A stretch of DNA of 64,000 bases from NCBI RefSeq assembly GCF_000204055.1, contig NW_006768809.1:444535-508534 (forward strand), in the 5' to 3' direction. The notes under the pieces were generated by a model. The model searched no databases, had not been told where the DNA came from, and saw only the letters and a list, made by a program, of their open reading frames with translations. Shown here piece after piece: positions 13,601-23,035 of the stretch (positions are counted from its first letter, which is position 1; the number at the start of each line of letters is the position of its first letter). The stretch is from Melampsora larici-populina 98AG31 (taxonomy: Eukaryota; Basidiomycota; Pucciniomycetes; Pucciniales; Melampsoraceae). The translations under genes were made by a program, and so were the position numbers.

Positions 13601-14013
13601 AATCTGTAACCGGTTACGTCATAACTGTATCAAATGGCGCAGTGTGTTGGAAGTCTCAGCGTCAATCAATTGTGGCTCTATCAACTTCTGAAGCTGAATA
13701 TGTAGCTGCGACCGAATGCTCTAAACATATGGCTTGGGTTCGTTCCTTTTACTTCGACATCATGCATCAGTTAGAAGAACCTTCACCTTTCTACATAGAC
13801 AACACATCGGCAATCTTTACAGCAACCGGCGATGGTCTAAAGTCAAGATCCAAACACATTGACCGAAGATTTCATTACATTCGTGATCTTATTCAATCAA
13901 ATCAACTCAAAATCCATCATATTCCGAGTGATGAAATGCTAGCCGATCATTTAACAAAACCATTGGGTCCTCAAGGAATTAGTCATGCTCTGGAATTGAA
14001 TCACATGATTTAG
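10684..14013 (+). CDS. Copia polyprotein: integrase, reverse transcriptase, RNase H (5' incomplete)
   Basis: The frame is open from about 10636 and stays open for about 1,110 codons. In order: the GAG-pre-integrase zinc block (WHKRLGHLHPDAV, then CDACAMGK), the integrase core with HSDLLGPI, TFIDDHTRY and NSVAERFGRT, a long P/S-rich linker (about 11560-12330), reverse transcriptase (RFKARWVVLG, DYNDTYA, and LHVDDSLVF in place of the usual YVDD), then RNase H (AYSDSDFSQC, LSTSEAEYVAA, KHIDRRFHYIRD). Just upstream, a second frame (10608-10650, NRLWTPELKML) fits the preceding part of a copia polyprotein, so a frameshift or splice error near 10640 is likely. The first residue given is not a true start. 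Confidence 0.9.
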   Translation: MASLWHKRLGHLHPDAVISFLRRFKSISICRKDFLPCDACAMGKLTQSPSTSSFHRSPDLLNIVHSDLLGPISPATKSGFKYVVTFIDDHTRYTQIYLLKSKNQTFESFKHYKALMEKKCARKILKLKSDRGGEYSSNDFLQYLKEEGIEIERGPAERPTANSVAERFGRTFLGRIRSQLIHSGLPLHLWGELAKYCVLQINCSPHAALQHKTPMETLEALLPGHVHPFDVDRFKPFGSLCFAVDRSRKSKVGPLARRFIFIGLEEGARAARLWDKQTGRVFVTGDVVYQEETFPGLHPTLSPNVPEELLLPEFTNSVAPSKITPVPETESEESSPAKGSNIPSTPIRADSPIIDSPNQTPPRPNLSIHNSPSVSSPVYPKVRIPLSASIHAPRLAVESPNRFEQLRDLVPVTPPQRYDVYRETDVLDTPSDPSIHSSAPSVNLSPTPNRTETEDFQKPISINSSPLSSVSSVRVSSRSGTPNQPSDQQPLDELVQQVEPVVKSSPSPEPSPIPTPQPSPRPPSPPPQPIPPPAPTRRSGRTKKAPVRYGFPSTSVATTSQFGPMIVTNTRSIIPDRWGFSATTGTDPDSPTYTQAMASPDKQAWLHAMEEEFKSLMDHSVGKLVDPPPDANVLGGMWIFNKKRDEHNRVIRFKARWVVLGNHQIKGLDYNDTYASVGKIDSLRILLALSIARAKGNRRTRRMKIRQFDVVTAFLNSGMKDLVYARQVLGFEHPTQRHRVWLLIKSLYGTQQAARRWQQHFGATTAGFEIYPVSSDSAVYVLNCALGLLILHLHVDDSLVFCDNDELFFKFQTFIDSKYKLKWTDRPTLYLGIKLDIAEDGSYIKISQSHYIESCLERFAMVNCRPAKTPLPQKTLLTPGSTEDIEAAKDIPYQELVGCLQWISACTRPDISYAVSQLSKYNSAWTVSHWMAAKHVLRYLRGTQELSITYSGGTDEPQAYSDSDFSQCSLTRKSVTGYVITVSNGAVCWKSQRQSIVALSTSEAEYVAATECSKHMAWVRSFYFDIMHQLEEPSPFYIDNTSAIFTATGDGLKSRSKHIDRRFHYIRDLIQSNQLKIHHIPSDEMLADHLTKPLGPQGISHALELNHMI

Positions 14014-14036
14014 AAATGTTCTTGAAATAGGGGGGA

Positions 14037-14442
14037 TGTTAAAGTTATCGTTTCATTTATGTATTACATATTACATTTCACAAGTCTGAAACTCAAATGT
14101 TGCTATTATTTCATATCTCATTTACTAATATTCATGTGTAGCGCATAAGACCATATGTATGTTGTTTGTTAAGATTCTCATCATTATTAACCTAGTTTGT
14201 ATTCTCAACTATATCATGTAAACCTCGAAGAGCAACGAAGAAAGCCTCCCTCTTCATCCAAGATATTCTTTTACTTTCTTGGGTGAAAGGTGAGTAGCTC
14301 ATTCGTGGGATTTTGATTGTAGTTCATTAGATCTGTTCTGAACTTAAATCATCCCTGCTCTGACAGGTGAGTAGCTCATTCGTGGGATTTTGATTGTAGT
14401 TCATTAGATCTGTTCTGAACTTAAATCATCCCTGCTCTGACA
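14037..14442 (+). repeat. 3' LTR of the copia element with a 77-bp terminal tandem duplication
   Basis: It starts TGTTAAAG just after the polypurine tract and ends CTCTGACA, so it has TG...CA ends. The last part is a perfect direct duplication of a 77-bp unit: 14288-14364 and 14365-14441. Without the duplication the LTR would be about 329 bp. Confidence 0.75.
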
Positions 14443-17400
14443 ACACCGACATCAGACTGTTCCACAGTTGGTATGTCTTCTTTGATTTTGTCTGCTTCAA
14501 GTTCATCTTCTTCACCAAGTTTTTGAATTTGATCTTGGACTCCTTCTAAGTCCACGACGGAAACAAATGGTAGATCTCCAAGGGAGTCAGGATTCTTTTG
14601 ATTGATCTTGGCAATGTTGGATTTGATGAACTTTTCTTCTTCAGAGGTAGGCTTGCAAGAGTAAATGAGCCAACTAGTCATTGTTTGAGCGCCTGTAATC
14701 AAGGTGAGCTCTCTTCCCAGGAGTTGTGCGCGACCACCATCCTTGTGATTGTCATAGAACCATACCCCTTGAGCACCGTCATTGTGCCTTACCACCTTGG
14801 ACCAGTAGTGACAATAGCCCCAAAAGCCACGGGATACAATGTGATAGGCGACGTTGTTGAAGGTGAGGGTCTCTGGCCACTGCATATCCTACATGAAACC
14901 GTTGTGTTCCTCTTCCTTCAGACCAGCAGCGTTTCCAAGATGAAAGTAGATGTTCATTGGGTTCGTAGTGAAGTCCAATTGAGTTTGCTCGTACAGTTGA
15001 GGCAGTCCTTCCGCGTGGTCGGTTCCTTTGTCATCATCAGGATGATCTCTTTGTACCTTCTTTTGCCGTTTGCGGTTCGTTTGGCAGGTTGGGCAGCAGC
15101 GAGGGCTGGTAGAGTAAAGGCCTTCGCTGTGCCATAAATAGAGCAGTTTGGTGACATCCAGGTAACGTAAGTTGATGTCACGGAAAAGGTCCGAAGTGAT
15201 TGAGACACATGTCTGAGTCATGGCATCGCTGGGCTGATGTGCAGCCTCCTTTGGGCATTGATAGTCGCACTGGAGTTGAAATGTGAAGTGACGTTGTGGT
15301 GATCAATTTATGGGATCAATTAAAAAATTCACAATTACCAGTTTACCAGTTTATTAGCAGGTTTCAGCAGGAAAGAAAATTCGAAAATGGAGGTTTTTGA
15401 TCAATTGAAGCTCTTGTAGGCTTATGTATTGGTCATTAGGTCAACATTACATCATTTTTATTTCACATTATACATAAGATCATTATAGTTTACTTACAAA
15501 TTTATTACAAAAAGAAAGAAAGAAAAACATAAGAAAAATTCAAAAATATAGGTACATAGGTTGGAAAATGGTTTTTAGGTTAGTAAAAATAAAGTTATGG
15601 GTATTATGAGGTTAGAATATGAAAGAACAACATTATATTATACTATGACAATTTTAATCTTCAAGGTTGATAAGTAGAAACAAAAGTTATTAGGGAAAAG
15701 GTACTTTTTCGAAGTTGGTAAACAAGAGGTACACGTGTAGTTTGGATGTGTAATAGTGGTAGTGATGGAATTTAAGGTTGCCAAGAGGATTTTCCGGGAT
15801 TTTTAAGGTTATAGATGATGATGTCATATTACATGAGCAAGAAAAAGAGAGTAGTAGCTGTGAAAAGTGAAGAAAATGGGTGAAATTCGTGGAAAATGGA
15901 GGTTTTCAGCTAATTACATATGTCAAATGACGTCAGAATAGGTTGGTAGATGGCTCATTCAACGCAGAAGAGTGGATTACATAATATACAAACTTTAAAT
16001 CATTAGTAACGGAGGTGTGTGTAAAAAGTTATAAGGCAAATAAAGAATTGGTGTGAATCTCGAATTTACAGTCACAAGTCACATGTAACACCAAAAACCT
16101 TAACTTCACAACTCAATATCTTACTCATCACTCGTCAGAAGTAGGTCATGTAGGTGTCAGAAATGATCAGTAGCACGTGGGCTACAAGATGCACTTTAGT
16201 AATCAAAAATTGGAGCACATCTGAAAAAATTCGTAACCTCAAAAATTGGTTTTCAGCTGGTTTACAAGGAAAAAATCACCTGTATTCATCATAAGAAGTG
16301 CTGTACATCATATTATTGCGTCATTGATCACTTTTAGCTGTGAAAATTACATCATTTCTTAGTAACAAAATCATTACATTGCGTCATCATAGGGTTTTTA
16401 GGAAATTTTGGGCGGATTTGATTGGTTTTGAGGCTGTTGACCATTGTAAAAGTTCTAGTACATTGTTATATATACTTTGAGAGGGTTTTGGGATTGTTGT
16501 TCCCCTTTTTTCTTTATCATTTACGCCATTATTATTTTGTTTATCATCATAAACTTATTTTAATAGTACCTGGTCACTTAAATACGCCCTTTATTACAGC
16601 TATAAAGAGAAATTTACTTTAGTATTATAGTCATAAAGACTTATTGGGAATAATATCAATCAGATATTGCTTATTTTCTTTAGTTATCAATTGGGAATAA
16701 CACTATAGCAGTGTTGATAGTAATACAAAGTGTGCTTTTTGAAGTTAAAATACGTGTGAAGATACATTTCTCTGGTGCCTTATCAGTACTCAATACAACA
16801 GAGCTCTTTCTGATTGTGTTGTTTTAGAAGAGCAGTCCTTAGACAACTTCTACTAGTCATTATATTAGTAGATTATCCTCTTCCAGCTCTGTATAACCCT
16901 TGTTGGGTTATAAGTTCTACAACGTCCAATTGAGTTTGGCACGTTTTGTTTGGAGGCAAGGATCTAATCCAGGAATAAATCGGCTGAACAGAAGGTATCG
17001 GTTACAAACAAATCTGTGGCTATCTTTTGAATGGCGGATTGTAATGACTTGAGCCCTTGAGAGAGCACTGACTTGACGTGGGTGGATTGATGCAACTTGG
17101 CTGAGGCCCTGGAAGAGTAGTGTTGGATGAGTTTGGACGCTATGTCCTTTCCTTTACCATTGGAACCTTTCATCCACAAAGGTGAAAATGTCGGATATAA
17201 GCTTTCCAGAGTGGCCGTCTCCCAACATCGGTCTTGCTTCCCTGGGTCGTTACTTGCCGAGTATGATTGATAAGAAGAGTGTGGGTCCCGGTTCACATTC
17301 AGTGAACCAGCTGGGCAACCTGCCTTCTTGGGACCAATGAGGGCATCAGTGGTATCTGGCGGTCGTCTGTCATTGGCGTCCGGTTTGCGCCGAGTCAGCT

Positions 17401-19741
17401 CCTTGGACCATCCAAGAGTTTCAACCACGGAGGTCCAGTTGAACCTGTACTTAACGGAAATGCCTCGGCGAATATGATTGAAGTCCTTCTTCAATGATTT
17501 GGTGAACGGTAGTAACTGTACAAACCCTTGCACAATGGTACAGTGCCCCAACCTAGCAAAATAGAAATACATAAGAACATTAGCATGATAGCTTGTTAGA
17601 CATGATATGTAGATATAATCAACAGAAATAAAATCTTACGTTAAGATGTAATACTGACGATGCATCAATTCCTGACCATTGGTGGTGTCAGGAACCTCGG
17701 CCATTAGGGGGTCTTCATCTTCTAACTGAGGATTGTCCAGGGGTAGTCGCTTGCGGCCACAGAATAGCATACTGTGGATATTGGCCGTATTCCACCAGTT
17801 GACCCACGCCTTACTTTTGGGAAAGAGCCGGGACATTTGATCAAACTTATTGCGGAGAGACATCCCGCCAGGCTTGGTTGGTTCGAGAAGGTCAAGCGCG
17901 AGGCGTTCAAATTCGGCCTATGATAACATACATTGTTAGTCATTCATCATCAATAAAAGCTGAAGAGCAATGACCAAATCGTAAGACTTACAACTCAACT
18001 GGCATCCACTATGTTACAATTCTTCTTGACTTGAGTGATGGATTGACGATGGTGCTTGTGACAACCCTTCAACTTACTCAGGGCCTTAGCTGGATCATAT
18101 TTGTTGAAAACTTTCATGTATGCGCTGACGAAGCCCTTCTTCTGGGCTGTCGAAAAGTCAACCACTTGTTGAATCCAAAGATCGCGCTCGTGGTGCGTGA
18201 GGTTGGTGGTTGAGGTTGGTGGTTGAGATTCGTTTGAGAAGGGTGGTGAAATGGGATTCGTAATGAGCTTTGTCAAGTCGCCACATCCAGGTGAGTTGAA
18301 TGAGGACCCAACGATGCATCATGTTGCTATACATGGAGGTGGTGAGAAGATAACCGTGGTTGAAAAATTGGTAAGTCACATCGGATAGAAGTCCGCCTGA
18401 ATAAACACGGTTGTCCTGATCCTGTCGCACAAGTTGCTCGGCCATCCATTCGGATTGGTAAGTGATGTGCACATTGGCACCTGAAAGCAACATTGATATC
18501 AATCTAAGACCGTTCCTGCACGGAAGAAAACCCAGAGGCAGTAAGTTTTTTGAATATCAACCGTAAACATGAGGAAAATCAAAGGACTTACCTGCCCCAA
18601 TGCATAAGATCCATTATAAGCCTGTCACCCCCACCGTGACTCTCCTTTTTGGGCATCAGGCCCTTGTCAATGAGAACCTTGCATCGCAAGTAACCGAGGC
18701 GACCTCCGTTGGCAAAGGCAGGATGGATATCCACTACAGGAGTGGTGACGGTCTGTCCTGCACCAGCCTGCCCTACCTGAATCAAGCAAGGATAAGAAGT
18801 TAGTTAGTGTGCCTCCTTGAGAAAAAGAAATGGAGATAGCGAGATCAAAAGAAAAAAAGATGAAACATAAAGATGGGAAATGAGAGAAGAAAGGAAAAGA
18901 GAACAAAGACCATAGAAGAAAATAAAAAAGGAGAGAGAGCTTACCTTGAGGACCAAAGCAGCCTTTGGGTTGCTCACCAACTGATCCGTGAGCACTTGCA
19001 TGGCCAGGGGATCCGCCTTTTTGGAAGACGGCCAAACATGATGATGAGTCCCCAAGTGCCTGAGTACACCCCAACCGGTCTGCTTTTTGATGTCGATTTG
19101 GCAGTTGGAGTCTAGACATTGTGTCCAGACGTGATTGCTGTCACATTTGACGGCAGGACATTTGGGATGACTGCATGGCGAAGAGAGAACAATGTCAGCG
19201 TGGGTGGATTGCAAGTCACACATAACAAAATCCAATCTAAAGGAAATGGAACTTACTCTTTGATAAGCTCGGATGCTTTGCCATCCGCGGTTGGAGGGGC
19301 AGCTGCATAGTCACAAAAGTCGTCGTCACAATGCAACACACCAAGGCATTTGAACCAGATCGTTTTCCAAGGCCCGTTCTTGGCGCCGTGATTCTTTTGA
19401 GTGTGCGGATACGCGATGTGGCCGAAGTTGGTTATTTGATCGGTAGGTTCTCGAACAAAGACTGTTTTGCCGTTGGGATAGATTGGGTAGCCTTCAGCAT
19501 CACACATCAAACCGTGATCTATGAAGGTCTTCAGTTCTCCGGTGGCCGGGATTGGAATCTTGAACTTCTTGCCTGTCTTCTTCAGGCAATTGTGTTTCTT
19601 CTTTTGCTGTCCAGGAGAAGAGTTTACGACTGATTCACTGACTAGCTTGATTGGGTTATCAGGATCAATGATCAAATCGTGAAAGTTGATTTGAGGAGAA
19701 TCAGGGGTACCGGGGGTTTCATGATGACTAAGTTCAGGCAT
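14443..19741 (-). pseudogene. Transposase with WRKY/GCM-like zinc block, DDE-type core and USP-like C-terminus
   Basis: Exons include 19257-19741, 18945-19170, 18592-18776, a long exon ending near 18000, then about 17637-17926 and 16922-17540, continuing after the solo LTR at 15290-14443. Residues 100-225 carry a Cys/His cluster (CLGVLHCDDDFCDY, CPAVKC, LRHLGTHHHVW) like WRKY-GCM1 zinc fingers. The middle has GGLLSDVTYQFF, a VVDFSTAQKKG block, LKGCHKHHRQS and WVNWWNTANIHSM, as in MULE-type transposases. The C-terminus has a USP-like Cys box (DRCWETATLESLY) and a His box (YHIVSRGFWGYCHYW). It is inactive: a 13-bp tandem duplication at 18201-18226 shifts the frame, a TGA lies just before the donor near 18000, a TAG lies at about 16964, one solo LTR splits it, and copia truncates it. 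The family assignment is by motif resemblance only. Confidence 0.7.
15295..16921 (-). repeat. Solo LTR, copy 1 (1,627 bp)
   Basis: On the minus strand it starts TGTAGAACTTATAACCC and ends GATCACCACA, giving TG...CA termini. It is flanked by ACGT on both sides (15291-15294 and 16922-16925), a 4-bp target duplication. Removing the LTR and one ACGT restores an unbroken reading frame of the transposase across the junction. No long open frame is inside. It is highly similar to the copy at 20204-21837. Confidence 0.8.
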
Positions 19742-20203
19742 GGTGTCACAGTACAGTGTAAGTGAAACGGATGATTTGGATGTAAGGGTTGGATAAGACT
19801 GATTGAGGTGATTGTTTGGGTAGAATCGGGAGAATGTGAGACACAGATAAACTCGGTAGAGTTTGTAGACAAAATTCAGGACAGTCAATTCTCAAATGTA
19901 GGTTGGAGACTCGGAAGAGGAGGAGGGAGGTCGAATTGAAGAATAGGAACCAGGCGTTTGGTGTTTTCCATTGGGGTGATGAGCTGGTGAACGCAGGAGG
20001 TAAGGATCCATGATGAGATCAAGATGAGATGACAGCTCAAAAGCTCAAAAGCTCGGGAGGTCTTTTCAGAATGGAAAACGTTGATGGCAAGCGATGAGAT
20101 TCAGACTATTGTGGCTTTTATCGGATGGTTGGTTGGTGGAAGAGACCTTCATGATATCAGGCGATATGGGTTGGCAGTGGTGTTGGACGGTGTTGGGTTA
20201 CGG

Positions 20204-21837
20204 TGTGGTGATCAATTTAAGGCATCAATCAAAAAATTCATATTTAGTAGTTTACCAGTTTATTAGAAAAGTTCAGCAGGACAGAAAATTCGAAATGGAG
20301 GTTTTTGGATCAATTGAAGCTATCATAGGCTTATGTATTGGTCATTGGGTTAACATTACATCATTTTATTTCACATTACTTATTAAGATCATTAGAGTTC
20401 ATTCACCAAGTTATTACAAAAAGAAAGAAAGAAAAACATAAGAAAAATTGGAAAATATGGGTACACAGGTTGGAAAATGGTTTTTAGGGTAGTAATAATA
20501 AAGTTATGGGTATTATGAGGTTATAATATGAAAGAACAACATTATATTATACTATAACAATTTGAAACTTGAAGGTTGATAAGAAGAAACAGGAGTTATT
20601 AAAGAAAAGGTACTTTTTCGAAGTTGGTAAACAAGAGGTATACGTGTAGTTTGCATATGTAATGGTGGTAATAGTGAAATTTAAAGTTGCCAAGAGGATT
20701 TTCCGGGATTTTTAAGGTTATAGAAGATGATGTCATATTACATGAGCAAGAAGAAGAGAGTAGCAGCTGTGAAAAGTGAAGAAAATGGGTGAACTTTGTC
20801 AAAAATGAAGGTTTTCAGCTCATTACATATGTCAAATGACGTCAGATTAGGTTGGTAGATAGCTCATTCAACGCAGAAGAGTGGATTACATAATGTACAA
20901 ACTTTAAATCAATAGTAGCGGAGGTGTATGTAAAAAGTTATAAGACTAAGACAAATAAGAAATTGGTGTGAATCTCGAATTTACAGTCACAAGTCAACAT
21001 GTAACACTAAAAACCTTAACTTCACAACTCAATATCTTACTCATCACTCATCAGAAATAGGTCATATGGGTGTCATAAATGATCAGTAACACAAGGGCTA
21101 CAAGATGCACTTTAGTAATCAAAAATTGGACCTCATCTGAAAAAATTTGTAATCTCAAAATTTGGTTTTCAGCTAGTTTACAAGGAAAAAATCACCTGTA
21201 TTCATCATAAGAAGTGCTGTACATCATATTGTTGCGTCATTGATCACTTTTAGCTGTGAAAATTACATCATTTATTAGTAACAAAATCATTACATTGCAT
21301 CATCATAGGGTTTTTAGGGATTTTTGGGCGGATTTGATTGGTTTTGAGGCTGTTGGCCATTGTAAAAGTTGGAGTACATTGTTATATATACTTTGAGATG
21401 ATTTTGGGACTGTTGTTCCCCTTTTTTCTTTATCATTTACACAGTTATTATTTTGTTTATCATCATACACTTCTTTTAATAGTACCCGGTCACTTAAATA
21501 TGCCCTTTATTATAGCTATAAAGAGAAATTTACTTTAGTTTTATAGTCAAAAAGACTTATTGGGAATAATATCACAAAGATATTGCTTATTTTCTTCAGT
21601 TATCATTTGGGAATAACACTATAGCAGTGTTGATAGTAATACAAAGTGTGCTTTTGAAGTTAAAATACATGTGAAAGTTATATTTCTCTGGTGCCTTATC
21701 TGTACTCAATACAACAGCGCCTTTTCCTGATTGTGTTGTTTTAGAAGAGCAGTCTTAGACAACTTCTACTAGTCATTTTATTAGTAGATTATCCTCTTCC
21801 AGCTCTGTATAACCCTTGTTGGGTTATAAGTTCTACA
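20204..21837 (-). repeat. Solo LTR, copy 2 (1,634 bp)
   Basis: It has the same ends and orientation as copy 1, with scattered substitutions and small indels along its length. It is flanked by its own 4-bp duplication, ACGG (20200-20203 and 21838-21841). It sits upstream of the transposase start codon. No coding sequence is visible inside. Confidence 0.8.
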
Positions 21838-22003
21838 ACGGTGAAAGGGTAGCTGCAGGGGGATAAGGGCATTAGTGACAGAGTTATGCCGGTCAGATAC
21901 TGTGCTGATACCATGCCGATTGGATGCTTTGATGGGGTGCAAATGTAGAGTTTCAGGGTGATCTTTTAAAAAAAAATACTCCCGGGGTGATACGTCTAAC
22001 TTT

Positions 22004-22287
22004 GAGTGTAAATGATTTAGAGAGTAAAGTTAAAATTCTGGGGCCTGGGAAGATTTTTGCCCCCTAGAATTTTTGCCCTGGATGTGATATGTAAAAGTTT
22101 CAGTGTGAAATTCAATGTTTGGTATGGTTATGTACAAAATAACACTCATGGTTTTACATGTGATTTGTTTGCACTCCTGAATTTGAGCGGGATTGAGTGT
22201 AAAATTGTACATTGGCCCACTCACTGTAAAGTTTTACACTCGTCCAAATTTACACTCATTATTGAGTGTAAATGGATGAGTGTAAAA
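22004..22287. repeat. Subterminal GAGTGTAAA motif array
   Basis: GAGTGTAAA or its complement TTTACACTC occurs several times here in both orientations. It includes a perfect 11-bp-arm palindrome at 22248-22273 (ATTTACACTCA, 4-nt loop, reverse complement). This pattern is typical of transposase-binding subterminal repeats of DNA transposons. It probably marks the right end of the degenerate transposon. Confidence 0.5.
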
Positions 22288-22310
22288 ATCTATTGACCCT
22301 TAAAATATCT

Positions 22311-22784
22311 ATATTACAAAATAGGCTACAACATCTCTAACAGTCAACAAAAAAAGAAAGAAATCTTTTCATAGATCATGGAACCATAGATTATCTATGT
22401 ACAACACTGTTTTCACTAACTGTGACCAAGGATTTTTTTTCCTAAATTTGATTTCCTTATTCCTTTTGATTTTTTTATATCTAGTATGTATGTCCATGAA
22501 GTGTCTCCCAAGCAAGACAACTTTAAGAGACTTTATCATGAAATTCTTGACCTTCTTCAGCTCAACCTAAAGTTTTTCAACCAACCTTTAAGTTTTACAT
22601 TAGATCCTTACTCTTTACCATCTCATAATCAATTCAAATCTCTCTAGAATGGAGATGAAAGGTAAGTGTTCTGGTCTGCTTCTGGGGGCCATAGCTTGGG
22701 TACAGAGAGTGAGGGTGATGGTGACTATGTACTTACTATAGTTATTGTAGCATGAGGTCAAAAGCAACTGTGTTAATTTCTTGG
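22311..22784. other. Non-coding flank
   Basis: AT-rich sequence between the end of the degenerate transposon and a small inverted-repeat element. Nothing recognisable is seen. Confidence 0.5.
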
Positions 22785-23035
22785 TAGCACATTGACGTGC
22801 ACACACAAAAAGAAAGTCATAGAGAAATGATAGAAGTTTTAAACAGGTCTTTGAATCTGAAGACTTTCCCTTTGAACAGATCTTTGGATTCAAAGACTAT
22901 CCCTTTGTCCAGGTGCTCAGAAAGCAATCCCTTTGTGAGACAAATATGCAGGTCTCAGCTGCTTTGCGCACACTTAGTTCAACAAAACATTATTCTTTTT
23001 TTCAAATCTCATCATGTGTGCACATCGATGTGCTA
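22785..23035. mobile_element. MITE-like element, 251 bp
   Basis: The termini form an imperfect inverted repeat of about 21 bp: TAGCACATTGACGTGCACACA on the left against TAGCACATCGATGTGCACACA (reverse complement) on the right. Inside are two to three copies of a degenerate unit of about 33 bp around 22847-22915 (ATCTTTGGATTCAAAGAC-like). No coding. No clear target duplication is seen. Confidence 0.5.

Larger units (their letters stand above)
10608..14442 (+). mobile_element. Ty1/copia LTR retrotransposon, 5' truncated at the gap
   Basis: It contains integrase, reverse transcriptase and RNase H in copia order, then a polypurine tract (AGGGGGG, about 14029-14035) directly before a 3' LTR that starts with TG. 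The 5' LTR, gag and protease are not seen. The element lies against a minus-strand transposase gene that stops abruptly at 14443, so it appears to have inserted into that transposon. The target duplication cannot be checked because the 5' end is missing. Confidence 0.9.
14443..22290 (-). mobile_element. Degenerate DNA transposon (MULE-like, with zinc finger and USP-like domain)
   Basis: One long minus-strand transposase gene (start 19741) runs to the junction with the copia element, which removed the left end. Two 1.63-kb solo LTRs sit inside: one splits the coding region, the other lies in the 5' flank. The right end is placed near 22290, where an array of GAGTGTAAA motifs in both orientations ends. 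Those motifs look subterminal. No matching left terminus survives, so the right boundary is inferred. It is younger than nothing visible, but older than the copia insertion and both solo LTRs. Confidence 0.65.

Noticed and set aside
14598..15137. 179-codon plus-strand open frame
   Set aside because: It is the antisense shadow of the USP-like transposase segment on the minus strand.
16422..16622. 66-codon open frame present in both solo LTRs (also at 21338-21538)
   Set aside because: Shared only because the LTRs are copies. Hydrophobic AT-driven product without homology signals.
15295..21837. One LTR retrotransposon with 1.63-kb LTRs and an internal coding region
   Set aside because: The two copies have different 4-bp flanking duplications, and the enclosed gene is a DDE/USP-type transposase without reverse transcriptase.
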